Positions 1-8,352 of a stretch of DNA of 64,000 nucleotides are shown one piece after another; the first letter of the stretch is position 1; every line of letters starts with the position of its first letter. The notes under the pieces were generated by a model, which was not told the DNA's origin, ran no database searches, and was given only the letters and a program-made list of their open reading frames with translations. The stretch is from contig CABXYE010000002.1 of NCBI GenBank assembly GCA_902516425.1, positions 62,001 to 126,000 of the forward strand, in the 5' to 3' direction. The stretch comes from an uncultured Pelagibacteraceae bacterium (GTDB lineage: Bacteria > Pseudomonadota > Alphaproteobacteria > Pelagibacterales > Pelagibacteraceae). The position numbers and the translations under genes were made by a program.

Positions 1-53
1 TTGGTGAGACAACTGAAGATTTAATTTACGAAGCATTAAAAGCTTCAATCTAA
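1..53 (+). CDS. 3' end of a truncated gene (C-terminus ...LIYEALKASI)
   Basis: Only the last 16 codons of a plus-strand gene lie in the window, in the frame starting at base 3 and ending with TAA at 51-53. The tail is acidic then helical (GETTEDLIYEALKASI). It ends 1 bp before the stop of the convergent hydrolase gene at 55. Too little is visible to assign a family. Confidence 0.5.
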   Translation, partial: GETTEDLIYEALKASI

Positions 54-54
54 A

Positions 55-735
55 CTAAGCACCCAAATTAATATTTTTTTCAACATTAAAATCTATTTCG
101 TTAGGTTTTTTTAAGTTTAGATTATTCATTATCTCAATGTATTCATCCACACTACCTACTTGTAACCTTGGATTTTGTTTTTTTTCTTTACCAATAGTAC
201 TCACTTTTTCTCCTTTATAATCGTGAGCAGGATATAAAAAAGTTTCATCAGGAAGTTTTAATAGTTTATTAAAAATTGAGTTATATGCATCTTTCGAATC
301 TCCATTTTGAAAATCTGTTCGACCTGTCCCATTTATCAGCAATGTATCACCGGAAAAAAGATAATTATCCATCAAAAAACTATAACTATCCGAGGTATGA
401 CCCGGAGTATACATAGCTCTGATTTTTAAATTTTCTAAATTTATATATTCATCATCTTTCACTTTAATTTCGACAGCATCAGCTGGAGTATGATCACCCA
501 TTATCGTGGAGCATTTCGTAATATCTTTTAATTTTGATGCACCTGTCACATGATCAGCGTGTATATGTGTGTCAATTACTTTCACTAATCTTAAATCTAA
601 TTCTTTTAATAAAATTATGTAATCACTTACGTTTTCTAAAACTGGATCAATTATTAAAGCTTCTTTTCCTTTAGATGAGGCAATTAAGTATGTGTATGTG
701 CTAGATTTTTGGTCAAATAGTTGTTTAAAAATCAT
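55..735 (-). CDS. MBL-fold persulfide dioxygenase-like protein (ETHE1/Blh type)
   Basis: A 226-aa metallo-beta-lactamase fold protein. The metal-binding signature HIHADH lies at residues 57-62, a second His follows in YTPGHTSDS near 113, GDTLL lies near 129 and the last metal His is in PAHDY near 171. This motif order, the compact size and the single iron-type site match ETHE1-like persulfide dioxygenases, which oxidise glutathione persulfide to sulfite. A glyoxalase-II-like thioesterase is the main alternative; the short C-terminus and the GRTDFQNGD segment favour the dioxygenase. There is no signal peptide, so it should be cytoplasmic. It is divergent from the DUF4396 gene 22 bp away, which suggests shared regulation. 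Sulfite from it could feed the AprBA/TauE system further along this window. Confidence 0.8.
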   Translation of the reverse strand: MIFKQLFDQKSSTYTYLIASSKGKEALIIDPVLENVSDYIILLKELDLRLVKVIDTHIHADHVTGASKLKDITKCSTIMGDHTPADAVEIKVKDDEYINLENLKIRAMYTPGHTSDSYSFLMDNYLFSGDTLLINGTGRTDFQNGDSKDAYNSIFNKLLKLPDETFLYPAHDYKGEKVSTIGKEKKQNPRLQVGSVDEYIEIMNNLNLKKPNEIDFNVEKNINLGA

Positions 736-757
736 AACTAAATATTATCATATTATA

Positions 758-1195
758 ATGGAATCCACTAGAATTGATTGGTCTTGTTCACACACATGGA
801 AACAAAGTGCTAAAAATACCGCATGGTGTTTACTTGGATGTTCAATTGGAGACTTCGGAACTATTTTATTTTTTCAATTAACTAAAATACCTTTTCCTGT
901 TTTAGCCATTATGATATTGGCAATCATAAATGGGCTGATTACAAGTATACTTTTAGAAACACTTATTTTAATCCGTCAAAATTTAAAATTTAATAATGCT
1001 CTAAAAACTGCATTAGGCATGAGCTTTATTTCTATGATAAGCATGGAAACTACAATGAATTTAACAGATTACTTCTTAACTGGTGGAGCAATATTAAACT
1101 GGTGGGTTGTGCCTTTGATGCTTATGGTTGGTTTTTTAACACCATGGCCATATAATTATTGGAGGTTAAAAAAATATGGCATCAACTGTCATTAA
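758..1195 (+). CDS. DUF4396 family membrane protein
   Basis: A 145-aa integral membrane protein. It carries the DUF4396 signature: a Trp/His/Cys-containing N-terminus (SCSHTWKQSAKNTAWCLLGCSIGDFGT), then three or four hydrophobic segments, with METTMN and a Trp-rich C-terminus (LTPWPYNYWRLKKYG). An in-frame ATG lies upstream at 692, but the family begins close to the ATG at 758, so that start is preferred. Conserved His/Cys/Met residues in the membrane region would suit metal handling, but no function is established for the family. It overlaps the following methyltransferase gene by 20 bp and is divergent from the persulfide dioxygenase-like gene. Confidence 0.75.
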   Translation: MESTRIDWSCSHTWKQSAKNTAWCLLGCSIGDFGTILFFQLTKIPFPVLAIMILAIINGLITSILLETLILIRQNLKFNNALKTALGMSFISMISMETTMNLTDYFLTGGAILNWWVVPLMLMVGFLTPWPYNYWRLKKYGINCH

Positions 1196-1886
1196 AAATT
1201 GGGATAATAAAACTTGGTTATCTTCACAAAATTACATTAGTTCATTTAATAATTTTTTAATCAAAAATACTAACATTGATTCAAATTTTAAAATTTTAGA
1301 TATTGGTTGTGGTAGAGGAAAAATTTTAGGTTCATTAAGTTCAAGATTAAAACTTAAAAATAAACCTTTAGGTATAGATATTATAAATCACAAAGATAGA
1401 GATAAAAGAATTAATTTTAAAAGAGCAAATATTTTAGATCTTTCTTTGAGAAAAAGTCAAAAATTTGATTTAATTTTGGTTAAACAAACAATTCATTTAA
1501 TAAAATTAAATGAAGTAAAAAAATTACTAAAATCGTTAGAAAAAATTTTAAATACAAAAGGTAAAATTTTAATTTTTACTCTGGATACGATAAACAATGA
1601 AATTCCAACTTTTAAATTAATGAAACTTAAACTTAGCAGATCTCTTATGCGAGATAAAAAAATATTGAAGATTATTACAAATTTATATCCTCAAAGTATT
1701 CAAAAAAGATTTATTTTTAAAGTGAAAATAAGTAAAAAGAAATATTTAGATATGGTTAAGAATAGATATATTTCAACTTTAATACCTCTATCCAAAAAAC
1801 AAATTAATCAAGGAATTCAAGAAATTGATTACTGCTATAAAAATAAATTAAAATTTAAAGACAAATTAAATTGTATTATTCTATAA
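1176..1886 (+). CDS. Class I SAM-dependent methyltransferase
   Basis: A 236-aa protein with a Rossmann-type methyltransferase core. Motif I is LDIGCGRG at residues 41-48, an acidic motif II follows in GIDIINHKD, and the post-motif region is FDLILVKQTIHLI. The C-terminal third is very Lys-rich and has no recognisable substrate domain, so the substrate cannot be named. The start overlaps the DUF4396 gene by 20 bp, implying translational coupling. The 3' end overlaps the convergent cytochrome b561 gene by 6 bp. A small-molecule or lipid methyltransferase (UbiE/Tam-like) is the likely class. Confidence 0.75.
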   Translation: MASTVIKNWDNKTWLSSQNYISSFNNFLIKNTNIDSNFKILDIGCGRGKILGSLSSRLKLKNKPLGIDIINHKDRDKRINFKRANILDLSLRKSQKFDLILVKQTIHLIKLNEVKKLLKSLEKILNTKGKILIFTLDTINNEIPTFKLMKLKLSRSLMRDKKILKIITNLYPQSIQKRFIFKVKISKKKYLDMVKNRYISTLIPLSKKQINQGIQEIDYCYKNKLKFKDKLNCIIL

Positions 1887-2408
1887 AATTCTTTTAAGCA
1901 AATTTTCTTTAAAAAATATTTTATGAATTATAACAGCAGAAATATGTAAAGATATTAACGCGATAAGTGTATAATTACCCAGGATATGAATTTCGTAAAA
2001 TATTTCTGCTAAATTAAAATTATCTGGAATTTCAAGATTAAAAAAAAACATATTAAGCTCTTCACCGTTATATAATTTTTTTAGAGCACCTGAGATTGTA
2101 ATCATTAAAATTGAAATATATAAAAACACATGATTTAGTTTTGCGATTATTTTCTGTCCAGTAAAAATACTATTATTTAAGTTTGGAGTTGGATTAAAAG
2201 TTTTATAAATAAGCCTTAGTATAGTTAAATAAAATATACTAATACCGACAGCAACGTGAATATTTTCTATGGTTAATCTTTCCTCACTGAAATCCATGTC
2301 TACTAGATACATACCTAAAGGAATTTGAATTATTAATACTGCGGCACTTATCCAATGAAATATTTTTGAAATAGCCCCATATTCTGTTAGAGTATTCTTT
2401 AGTTTCAT
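1881..2408 (-). CDS. Cytochrome b561 family protein
   Basis: A 175-aa four-helix membrane cytochrome. It starts with GAISKIFHWISAAVLI (His 18), has a His at about 51 in ENIHVAVG, and C-terminal His residues at about 141, 155 and 162 in the last helix. These are the positions expected for axial ligands of two b-type hemes in the bacterial cytochrome b561/YceJ family. Such proteins move electrons between quinol and periplasmic c-type cytochromes or superoxide. The adjoining divergent gene encodes a cytochrome c', a common partner, which supports a small periplasmic electron-transfer module. The two start codons abut with no base between them. Confidence 0.85.
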   Translation of the reverse strand: MKLKNTLTEYGAISKIFHWISAAVLIIQIPLGMYLVDMDFSEERLTIENIHVAVGISIFYLTILRLIYKTFNPTPNLNNSIFTGQKIIAKLNHVFLYISILMITISGALKKLYNGEELNMFFFNLEIPDNFNLAEIFYEIHILGNYTLIALISLHISAVIIHKIFFKENLLKRIL

Positions 2409-2870
2409 ATGTTACTTAACTATACCATAAATGTACTTAAATATTTTTTCTGCATTTTAATTTTCGTATTATTGTCGCTATCAGCTAATTCTGAAATGTC
2501 TGTTGAGGAGATAATAAAAGGAAGAAAAGCCCTGTTCAGCAAGAATTATAGTACTGCAAAAAGAGTACAAGCTTTGGCTAGTAAAGGAGAATTCGATAAG
2601 GCAAAATCTTTAATGATAGAAATGAGTGAAAATTACAAAATTTTAGTTGAATATTTTCCAGATAATTCAAGAGAGGGTTTTAAAACCGAGGCCCTTCCTT
2701 TGATTTGGGAAAATAAAAAAGAGTTCAATGATTTAATGAAAAAATCATCAGATGATATGATCAAATTAACATCATTAATAGAGGACACTGATGATATTAG
2801 GGCTACTTTAACTCAAATGATGTGGAGCAATTGTAAAGCCTGTCATAGTAAATTTAGAGCGCCACATTAA
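2409..2870 (+). CDS. Cytochrome c' family protein, exported
   Basis: A 153-aa protein with an N-terminal hydrophobic export signal (about residues 8-28), a helical middle and a single heme-binding CKACH motif at residues 142-146, eight residues from the C-terminus. A C-terminal CxxCH in a four-helix-bundle protein of this size is diagnostic of cytochrome c'. The family binds a five-coordinate heme and is linked to NO/CO binding or electron transfer in the periplasm. The partner is probably the divergent cytochrome b561. The ATG at 2409 directly follows the b561 start codon, so no conventional 5' leader fits between them. Confidence 0.85.
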   Translation: MLLNYTINVLKYFFCILIFVLLSLSANSEMSVEEIIKGRKALFSKNYSTAKRVQALASKGEFDKAKSLMIEMSENYKILVEYFPDNSREGFKTEALPLIWENKKEFNDLMKKSSDDMIKLTSLIEDTDDIRATLTQMMWSNCKACHSKFRAPH

Positions 2871-2884
2871 CTTTAATATTGACG

Positions 2885-2926
2885 AAGGGTTTGCTTTTTA
2901 GTTATTCGACCGAAAAAGCATCCCTT
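2885..2926. other. Imperfect long hairpin
   Basis: The left arm AAGGGTTTGCTTTTT (2885-2899) pairs with AAAAAGCATCCCTT (2913-2926), leaving a 13-nt loop. Thirteen base pairs form with one small internal mismatch/bulge. It lies 15 bp after the cytochrome c' stop codon and lacks an immediate T-run, so it is not a textbook terminator for that strand. Confidence 0.55.
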
Positions 2927-2945
2927 AGTCACTTTTTTGGCACTC

Positions 2946-2971
2946 AAGTCTAATTAGACTTTTATTTTTTT
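2946..2971 (+). terminator. Palindrome plus T-rich tract, terminator-like
   Basis: AAGTCTAATTAGACTT (2946-2961) is a perfect palindrome that can fold as a 6-bp stem with an AATT loop. It is followed on the plus strand by an almost uninterrupted T tract to about 2971. This fits a factor-independent terminator for cytochrome c' transcripts, although the stem is AT-rich and weak. It could instead be a protein-binding palindrome. Confidence 0.4.
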
Positions 2972-3005
2972 TGTTTTCGTTTTTATGAAATATTAAGCTA
3001 GCCAG

Positions 3006-3032
3006 CTAAGTATCAGGTGGCATCTTATTCAT
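3006..3032 (-). CDS. 8-aa ORF (MNKMPPDT) with consensus ribosome-binding site
   Basis: On the minus strand AAGGAGG (3041-3047) sits exactly 8 nt before an ATG at 3030-3032, which opens an eight-codon frame ending in TAG. Such a perfect Shine-Dalgarno is unusual in this window, where most genes have weak sites. The peptide is flanked by inverted repeats at 3075-3129 and 2946-2961, so it may be a leader peptide in a regulatory RNA. No minus-strand gene lies immediately downstream: the next gene in that direction is convergent. The function is unknown, and the site could be fortuitous. Confidence 0.35.
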   Translation of the reverse strand: MNKMPPDT

Positions 3033-3074
3033 AGAAACTACCTCCTTATGTAAAAAAGATTAAATCTTAGTTAA

Positions 3075-3129
3075 GTTGTATTCAACTAATTAATTTTAAT
3101 TTAAATAAAATATATTTCTTGAATACAAC
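3075..3129. repeat. 11-bp perfect inverted repeat
   Basis: GTTGTATTCAA at 3075-3085 and its exact complement TTGAATACAAC at 3119-3129 are separated by 33 very AT-rich bases. On the minus strand it lies just upstream of the strong-SD mini-ORF, where an RNA stem or a dimeric operator would make sense. Confidence 0.5.
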
Positions 3130-3222
3130 CTGACCAGTTTGTAGTATTCAGCCTTCATAAAAAATTCACTTTAGAATAGAAATATAATTTGCATTAACAT
3201 TAATTCTGGTTAAGATAAAATT

Positions 3223-3402
3223 ATGAACTATGTAAGCGGGCTTATAAATCTTGTCATAAGTTTGGTTATTTCGACAATAATTATTTATGCAATAAATTTT
3301 GCTGCTGGTTTTGCTGGAGCGGATTATTCTTTTACAAATGGTGAAGTTTTTGTGATGTGGATTTTAATGGCAATCTTAGTAAATAATTGTTTCAAAAAAT
3401 AA
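3223..3402 (+). CDS. 59-aa two-span membrane protein, unknown
   Basis: A short ORF (ATG 3223, TAA 3400-3402) encoding MNYVSGLINLVISLVISTII... with two hydrophobic segments at about residues 5-30 and 43-54, separated by a small polar loop (AGADYSFTNGE), and ending NNCFKK. The composition and the absence of stop codons in an AT-rich stretch support a genuine small membrane protein. It ends 10 bp before the next ORF, so the two could be co-transcribed. I do not recognise a family. Confidence 0.5.
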   Translation: MNYVSGLINLVISLVISTIIIYAINFAAGFAGADYSFTNGEVFVMWILMAILVNNCFKK

Positions 3403-3412
3403 TATTCCTTTA

Positions 3413-3700
3413 ATGAATAACTCAGTAAAGACAGACGATGTTATTTTTAACTTTTTTAAACAAATCTGCGATGAAAAAGATGATAAAAAGTGTGTTAAGC
3501 TAGGAAACAGTTGGATAAGAGCCATGGAGACAAATTTAGCAAACATGGAAGCAAATTTAGATGAAAAAGATAAGATTAAACATAAAGAAAATATTCAAAA
3601 TAATCGTGATCATTTAAATAGTCTAAAAGGTAAAAATTCAGCTGAGTGGAAAGAATATGCAACCAAATGTATGGTTGAAATTATGGATGATAAACTATAA
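3413..3700 (+). CDS. 95-aa soluble helical protein, unknown
   Basis: A small, highly charged protein with predicted helices throughout (for example METNLANMEANLDEKDKIKHKENIQ). Three Cys residues occur at about 19, 28 and 87. There is no signal peptide or membrane segment. It sits between the 59-aa membrane ORF and the TPP riboswitch that opens thiV, so it is probably outside the riboswitch-controlled unit. The length and codon usage look real, but no function can be assigned. Confidence 0.55.
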   Translation: MNNSVKTDDVIFNFFKQICDEKDDKKCVKLGNSWIRAMETNLANMEANLDEKDKIKHKENIQNNRDHLNSLKGKNSAEWKEYATKCMVEIMDDKL

Positions 3701-3710
3701 TATATATTTT

Positions 3711-3774
3711 AAAGGGGTGTCTTAACAGACTGAGATTAAACCCTAAGAACCTGTCCGGTAATTCAGAAAGGGAT
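3711..3774 (+). promoter_or_regulatory. TPP riboswitch (THI box)
   Basis: The region carries the THI-box landmarks in order: GGGGTGT (3714-3720), CTGAGAT (3730-3736), ACCCTAAGAACCTG (3740-3753), then CCGGTAATTC and GAAAGGGAT ending at 3774. The purine-rich 3' end lies 4 nt before the ATG at 3779, so it doubles as the ribosome-binding site. Ligand binding should therefore mask translation initiation rather than end transcription. It controls the downstream symporter gene and so predicts that this transporter supplies thiamin or a thiamin precursor. Confidence 0.93.
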
Positions 3775-3778
3775 ACAA

Positions 3779-5221
3779 ATGGATAAAACATTTTTTTTAA
3801 GCCAATCAACTTCACTAACTTTAGTTATTATTATAAGTTTGATGTTTGTCTTTTTAGGCTTATATAACTCGAGAAACTATCAAGGTTTAAACAACTATTT
3901 AACTGCAAATAGAAATATTGGATTATTTTCTTTAACAACAAGTTTAACTGCTTCAGCTTTAGGAGCTTGGATTTTATTTGGCCCAGCATCAGCATCAACA
4001 TGGGGAGGAATAGGAGCTATTATAGGATATTCACTTGGAACTGCCTTTCCAATGTTTTTTTTAATTTATCTTGGAAAAAAAATTAGAAAAGACTTTCCTA
4101 AAGGGTCCTCTTTGATTGAGTTTATGCGTAAAAAGTTTGGAAAAAGTTTGTTTAAATTAATTTTATTAATGACAATTTTTTATATGTTTATATTTTTGTG
4201 TGCTGAAGTTACTGCTGTAGCTGTTTTGATTAATTATATTTCAGGTACAGAGCTTTGGATAACTGCTTTAATTGTGCTTATATCCACACTTGCATATACT
4301 TTGTATGGGGGTTTAAGAGCATCAATATTTACTGATAATATTCAGATGGTTGTTATTGTAATTCTTTTGTTAATTTCTCTAGTTTACATAAACTCTTTTA
4401 CAGGATCAGAATTTTCTTTTGATTTTATAAAAGAAAAAAATCCTCAACTATTAAGCTCCTCTTATGTACCAAGTTATACAGCTGGTTTGACTTTTTTTAT
4501 TGCAGTAGCAGCAACTAATTTATTTCATCAGGGTAACTGGCAAAGAGTGTATGCTGCAAAGAATTTTGAAACTCTTAGAAAAAGCTTAATTATATCTTTT
4601 TTTATAATTATACCTATCGTATTTTATATGGGATTTTCAGGAATGGTTGCTTTCTCAATAGATCCAACTACGAGACCAGACCTTGGCTTTTTTACATTAT
4701 TACTAAAAGATCAAACAGAACTAATTTCTATTGTAGTAATTATATTAGGTTTGGCATTAACCATCTCAACTGTAGATACTTTGGTAAATGCTATATCAAG
4801 CTTGATTGTTGTAGATGGTAAAGTAACATTTAATCTAGATAAAAAAATAAATTATTTAAATTTATCTAAATATGTAATATTATTTTTATCTCTTATCTCC
4901 TTTATAGTTGCATCCAAAGGTTTTGATATTTTATATTTATTTTTATTAGCTGATTTATTCTGTTGTGCTTTTGTGATTACTGTTTTTTACAGTTTTTATA
5001 ATAAAAACATTAAAGAAAAAAATGCGTATATTTCAATTATAATTGGACTGATCGGAGGTTTTTTAATGTTTCCTGCTCCTGATTTTTCTAAAAGTTTATT
5101 AGTTGGTATCCTTTTACCTAAAGAATTGTTTACACCTATTGTGTCACAGTCATTATTATTTTTATCTTTTGTAATTGCAACTTTTTTACCATTATTAGTT
5201 TTAAAAGCTAAAAGGTTTTAA
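3779..5221 (+). CDS. thiV: Sodium:solute symporter under TPP control (ThiV-type)
   Basis: A 480-aa inner-membrane carrier with 12-13 hydrophobic segments and the SSS-family architecture, including the typical N-terminal repeat region [20 protein letters not shown] and the loop [18 protein letters not shown] with its QR..AA signature. The gene is preceded directly by a TPP riboswitch. In SAR11 bacteria a riboswitch-linked SSS transporter named ThiV is the proposed importer of the thiamin pyrimidine precursor HMP, because the lineage lacks HMP synthesis. The substrate assignment therefore comes from context and lineage knowledge, not from residues seen here. No other thi gene is adjacent. Confidence 0.85.
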   Translation: MDKTFFLSQSTSLTLVIIISLMFVFLGLYNSRNYQGLNNYLTANRNIGLFSLTTSLTASALGAWILFGPASASTWGGIGAIIGYSLGTAFPMFFLIYLGKKIRKDFPKGSSLIEFMRKKFGKSLFKLILLMTIFYMFIFLCAEVTAVAVLINYISGTELWITALIVLISTLAYTLYGGLRASIFTDNIQMVVIVILLLISLVYINSFTGSEFSFDFIKEKNPQLLSSSYVPSYTAGLTFFIAVAATNLFHQGNWQRVYAAKNFETLRKSLIISFFIIIPIVFYMGFSGMVAFSIDPTTRPDLGFFTLLLKDQTELISIVVIILGLALTISTVDTLVNAISSLIVVDGKVTFNLDKKINYLNLSKYVILFLSLISFIVASKGFDILYLFLLADLFCCAFVITVFYSFYNKNIKEKNAYISIIIGLIGGFLMFPAPDFSKSLLVGILLPKELFTPIVSQSLLFLSFVIATFLPLLVLKAKRF

Positions 5222-5268
5222 TATTAGTCGATTGCATTAGAAAAATTTATGTCTATAAATCTGACACG

Positions 5269-6204
5269 ATGTCAGTTAACCAAATAGTAATTAATAGTCT
5301 TTCCAAAGTTTATGATAATGGTTTTAATGCATTAAAAAAAGTTAATCTTGAAGTTAAACAAGGTGAAATTCTTGCAATGCTTGGACCGAATGGTGCAGGA
5401 AAGACAACTTTAATAAGTATTATTTGTGGCATTGTTACACCCTCGTCTGGCACAGTTATGGTTGACGGTTTTGATATAATCAAAGATTATAGGGAGACAA
5501 GATCCAGAATTGGAATGGTACCTCAAGAATTAAGTTTAGAATCTTTCGAAACAGTTTTTGATACTGTGTCATATTCGAGAGGTTTATATGGCAAATCCCC
5601 AAAACCTGAACACATAGAAAAAATTTTAAAAGATCTAAGTTTATGGGATAAAAAAGATCAAAGATTAAGACAATTATCTGGTGGGATGAAAAGAAGAGTT
5701 TTAATTGCTAAATCTTTATCTCATGAACCAAAGATATTATTTTTAGATGAGCCTACAGCAGGAGTAGATGTAGAACTAAGAAAAGAAATGTGGGAAGTAG
5801 TAGATACTTTAAGAAAAACAGGAGTGACAATTATTTTAACAACTCATTATATTGAAGAAGCAGAGGCAATTGCAGATAGGGTTGGTGTAATCAATCAGGG
5901 CGAAATAATACTTGTTGAAGAAAAAAAAGAATTGTTAAAAAAGATGGGTCAAAAAACGCTCACAATTGAATTACAAGAAAGCATCAACGAAATACCAAAA
6001 TCGTTAGAAAAATATAATTTAAATATTGGAGACAATAAAATGTATTTAAATTATACTTACAGTCTACAAGAAAAACAAACAGGCATAACTAACTTATTGC
6101 AGGATTTAAAAGATACTGGCTTAAAGTTAAGAGATTTAAAAACAGAACAAAGCAATTTAGAAAAAATATTTGTTAATTTAGTTAAGGAAAATAATGAAAT
6201 TTAA
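5269..6204 (+). CDS. ABC-2 exporter ATP-binding protein (YadG-like)
   Basis: A 311-aa ABC ATPase. Walker A is GPNGAGKTT at residues 39-47, the Q-loop follows in VPQE, the signature is LSGGMKRR, Walker B is [10 protein letters not shown] and the H-loop is TTHY. The long C-terminal extension after about residue 215 is typical of drug/polysaccharide exporter ATPases of the DrrA/YadG kind. Size and pairing with a 255-aa ABC-2 permease match E. coli YadG/YadH, whose substrate is unknown. The ATG overlaps a perfect 6-bp inverted repeat (5261-5275). The stop overlaps the permease start by 11 bp, so the two genes form an operon. Confidence 0.88.
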   Translation: MSVNQIVINSLSKVYDNGFNALKKVNLEVKQGEILAMLGPNGAGKTTLISIICGIVTPSSGTVMVDGFDIIKDYRETRSRIGMVPQELSLESFETVFDTVSYSRGLYGKSPKPEHIEKILKDLSLWDKKDQRLRQLSGGMKRRVLIAKSLSHEPKILFLDEPTAGVDVELRKEMWEVVDTLRKTGVTIILTTHYIEEAEAIADRVGVINQGEIILVEEKKELLKKMGQKTLTIELQESINEIPKSLEKYNLNIGDNKMYLNYTYSLQEKQTGITNLLQDLKDTGLKLRDLKTEQSNLEKIFVNLVKENNEI

Positions 6205-6961
6205 TTATTACGGTTTTAAAGCCATATATGTTCATGAGATGAATAGATTTTTAAGAACTGTAGGTCAATCAATTCTCTCACCAGTGATATCTACATCATT
6301 ATATTTTGTTGTATTTGGATCAGTAATCGGAGGATATATTCAAAAAATTGATGGTGTTAGTTATGGTTCGTATATAGTTCCGGGTTTATTAATGCTTACA
6401 CTACTCACTCAGTCAATTAGTAACACTTCTTTTGGAATCTTTTTTCCTAAATTTAATGGGACCATTAACGAGATTTTAGCAGCACCTATTTCAACAATTG
6501 AAACAGTTTTAGCTTTTGTGGGAGCAGGGGCCACTAAAACTTTAATAGTTGGTGCTGTTATTTTTACCACAGCCACATTTTTTGCTGAAGTAACAGTTGA
6601 ACATCCAGCGTTAATGATATTCTTGTTGGTTTTAGTCTCTTTTACTTTTGCTCTATTTGGTTTCTTAATTGGCGTTGTAAGTAAAAACTTCGAACAAATG
6701 TCAATCATTCCATCATTAGTTATTACTCCAATGGTGTTTTTAGGTGGTAGTTTATATAGTCTGGATATGTTGCCACCATTCTGGCAAACTGTTTCTTACT
6801 TTAATCCAGTAGTTTATTTAATTGATGGTTTAAGATTTTCATTTTATGGAATATCAGATTTTAATATTTGGATAAGTGTAGGTTCCATGGTCTCATTTTT
6901 AGTGACATGTGTGATCGCTGTATCAATATTATTGAAAAAAGGTTATAATATTAAATCTTAA
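6194..6961 (+). CDS. ABC-2 type transporter permease (YadH-like)
   Basis: A 255-aa permease with six hydrophobic segments. It has the ABC-2 landmarks: an N-terminal amphipathic helix ([17 protein letters not shown]), the segment [11 protein letters not shown], and the conserved loop [33 protein letters not shown] near residue 190-220. It pairs with the ATPase encoded 11 bp upstream in overlap and presumably works as a homodimer in the inner membrane to export a lipid, glycan or drug. The substrate is unknown. The gene ends in a short convergent spacer with aceA that holds a weak 5-bp GC hairpin at 6964-6977. Confidence 0.87.
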   Translation: MKFNYYGFKAIYVHEMNRFLRTVGQSILSPVISTSLYFVVFGSVIGGYIQKIDGVSYGSYIVPGLLMLTLLTQSISNTSFGIFFPKFNGTINEILAAPISTIETVLAFVGAGATKTLIVGAVIFTTATFFAEVTVEHPALMIFLLVLVSFTFALFGFLIGVVSKNFEQMSIIPSLVITPMVFLGGSLYSLDMLPPFWQTVSYFNPVVYLIDGLRFSFYGISDFNIWISVGSMVSFLVTCVIAVSILLKKGYNIKS

Positions 6962-7014
6962 CAACCCATTTCTGGGTAAATTATTTAATAATATATTAAG
7001 AGGAATTATATTGG

Positions 7015-8289
7015 TTAGAATTGTTCAGACTCTGTTGAGCCTTCCATTGCTGTAGTTGAACTTTTACCACTACTTATTGTATTAGAAACTGCATCAAAAT
7101 AAGATGTACCAACTTCTCTTTGATGTTTTACACTAGTGTAACCATCTTTTTCGCGAGCAAATTCTTGTTCTTGAATTTTTGAATAAGCAGACATACCTTC
7201 TTTTTTGTATTTTTCGGCAAGCTCGAAAATTGCAATATTCTGTGTATGAAATCCAGCAAGGGTAATAAATTGAAATTTATAACCCATAGCACTTATCTCT
7301 TTTTGAAAAGAAGCTATTTCAGTATCTGATAAATGCTTTTTCCAGTTAAAGGATGGTGAGCAATTGTAAGCTAAAAGTTTTCCAGGAAATTTTTCATGGA
7401 TTGCATCAGCGAATTTTTTTGCTTCTTCTAGATTTGGTGTTGCAGTTTCGCACCAAATTAAATCTGAATAAGGTGCATATGCCAAACCTCTAGATATAGC
7501 CTGATCAATTCCAGCTTTTACGTAGTAAAAACCCTCTGGTGATCTTTCACCAGTTAAGAAAGGTCTATCGTTATCGTCATGATCATTTGTAATTAATTTT
7601 GCTGCATTCGCATCTGTTCTGGCTAAAATTATTAAAGGTACATCAGCGATATCAGCCGCTAACCTAGCAGCTTTTAAGTTTTTAATCATAGTGCCTGTTG
7701 GAACTAATACTTTACCACCCATATGCCCACATTTTTTTTCACTTGCTAGTTGATCTTCAAAATGAACACCGGCAGCGCCTGCTTTAATAAATTTTTTAGC
7801 AAGCTCGAATACGTTTAAAGGTCCACCAAATCCAGCCTCACCGTCAGCTATAATTGGTAGCATATAATCAATTCTTTTTTCTTTTTTCATATCACCATCT
7901 TTTAGTTCCATATGTTGTATCTGATCTGCTCTAATCAGTGCATTATTCATAGATTCTACTAATTTTGGAGCACTATCGTAGGGATATAAAGATTGATCAG
8001 GATACATTTCTCCAGCACTATTTGCATCAGCAGCTACTTGCCAACCACTTAAGTATATTGCCTTTAGACCTGCTTTAGCATGTTGGACTGCATGGTTACC
8101 TGACAAAGACCCAAGAGTATTTACATAATTTTCAGTATTTAGCAATTTCCATAGTTTTGTGGATTGTTGTTTACAAAGTGAATATTCAATTTTAATAGAA
8201 CCTCTAAGTCTCTCAACTTCTTCTGGAGTATAATCTCTTTTAATCCCTGCAAATCTTTTTAAGTCGTATGAGATGTTTTCAGCACTCAT
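7015..8289 (-). CDS. aceA: Isocitrate lyase
   Basis: A 424-aa enzyme that cleaves isocitrate to glyoxylate and succinate, the first step of the glyoxylate bypass. The catalytic loop KKCGHMGGK is present near residue 190, as are the Mg-binding region (ADGEAGFGG near 145), LARTDANA and the C-terminal substrate segment NCSPSFNW. The length is normal for the bacterial family. It lies 63 bp downstream of a 53-aa gene on the same strand. Opposite is an ScfR/RamB-type regulator, with TTTACAAA boxes in the divergent region, so acetate/fatty-acid responsive control is likely. No glycine riboswitch was seen in its leader. Confidence 0.96.
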   Translation of the reverse strand: MSAENISYDLKRFAGIKRDYTPEEVERLRGSIKIEYSLCKQQSTKLWKLLNTENYVNTLGSLSGNHAVQHAKAGLKAIYLSGWQVAADANSAGEMYPDQSLYPYDSAPKLVESMNNALIRADQIQHMELKDGDMKKEKRIDYMLPIIADGEAGFGGPLNVFELAKKFIKAGAAGVHFEDQLASEKKCGHMGGKVLVPTGTMIKNLKAARLAADIADVPLIILARTDANAAKLITNDHDDNDRPFLTGERSPEGFYYVKAGIDQAISRGLAYAPYSDLIWCETATPNLEEAKKFADAIHEKFPGKLLAYNCSPSFNWKKHLSDTEIASFQKEISAMGYKFQFITLAGFHTQNIAIFELAEKYKKEGMSAYSKIQEQEFAREKDGYTSVKHQREVGTSYFDAVSNTISSGKSSTTAMEGSTESEQF

Positions 8290-8352
8290 TATCGTTTCCT
8301 TTGGTTTTAAAAGCTATTATTGAAAAATGAAATTTAGTAGAAATTATAAGAT

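Larger units (their letters stand above)
2871..3222. other. Structured 352-bp intergenic region without a long ORF
   Basis: This is the longest gene-free stretch in an otherwise packed window. It contains an imperfect 13-bp hairpin (2885-2926), a perfect 16-bp palindrome followed by a T-rich tract (2946-2971), a minus-strand 8-codon ORF with a consensus Shine-Dalgarno (3006-3047) and an 11-bp perfect inverted repeat (3075-3129). No tRNA and no RNA family I can name is recognisable. A small RNA or a leader is possible on either strand. Confidence 0.6.

Noticed and set aside
2893-2962. Minus-strand TTG-started 24-aa frame (starts LSAKKVTKGCFFGR)
   Set aside because: It has no ribosome-binding site, and the frame coincides with the hairpin arms that explain the sequence better.
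6409-6708. Antisense ORF over the ABC-2 permease
   Set aside because: Mirror frame of a clearly coding membrane protein, with low-complexity Lys/Thr-rich translation. The same holds for other antisense frames (for example 12027-12239, 28470-28670, 61523-61726).
8290-8352. Glycine riboswitch or other riboswitch in front of aceA
   Set aside because: No tandem aptamer consensus is present, and the 63-bp gap is too short and AT-rich.
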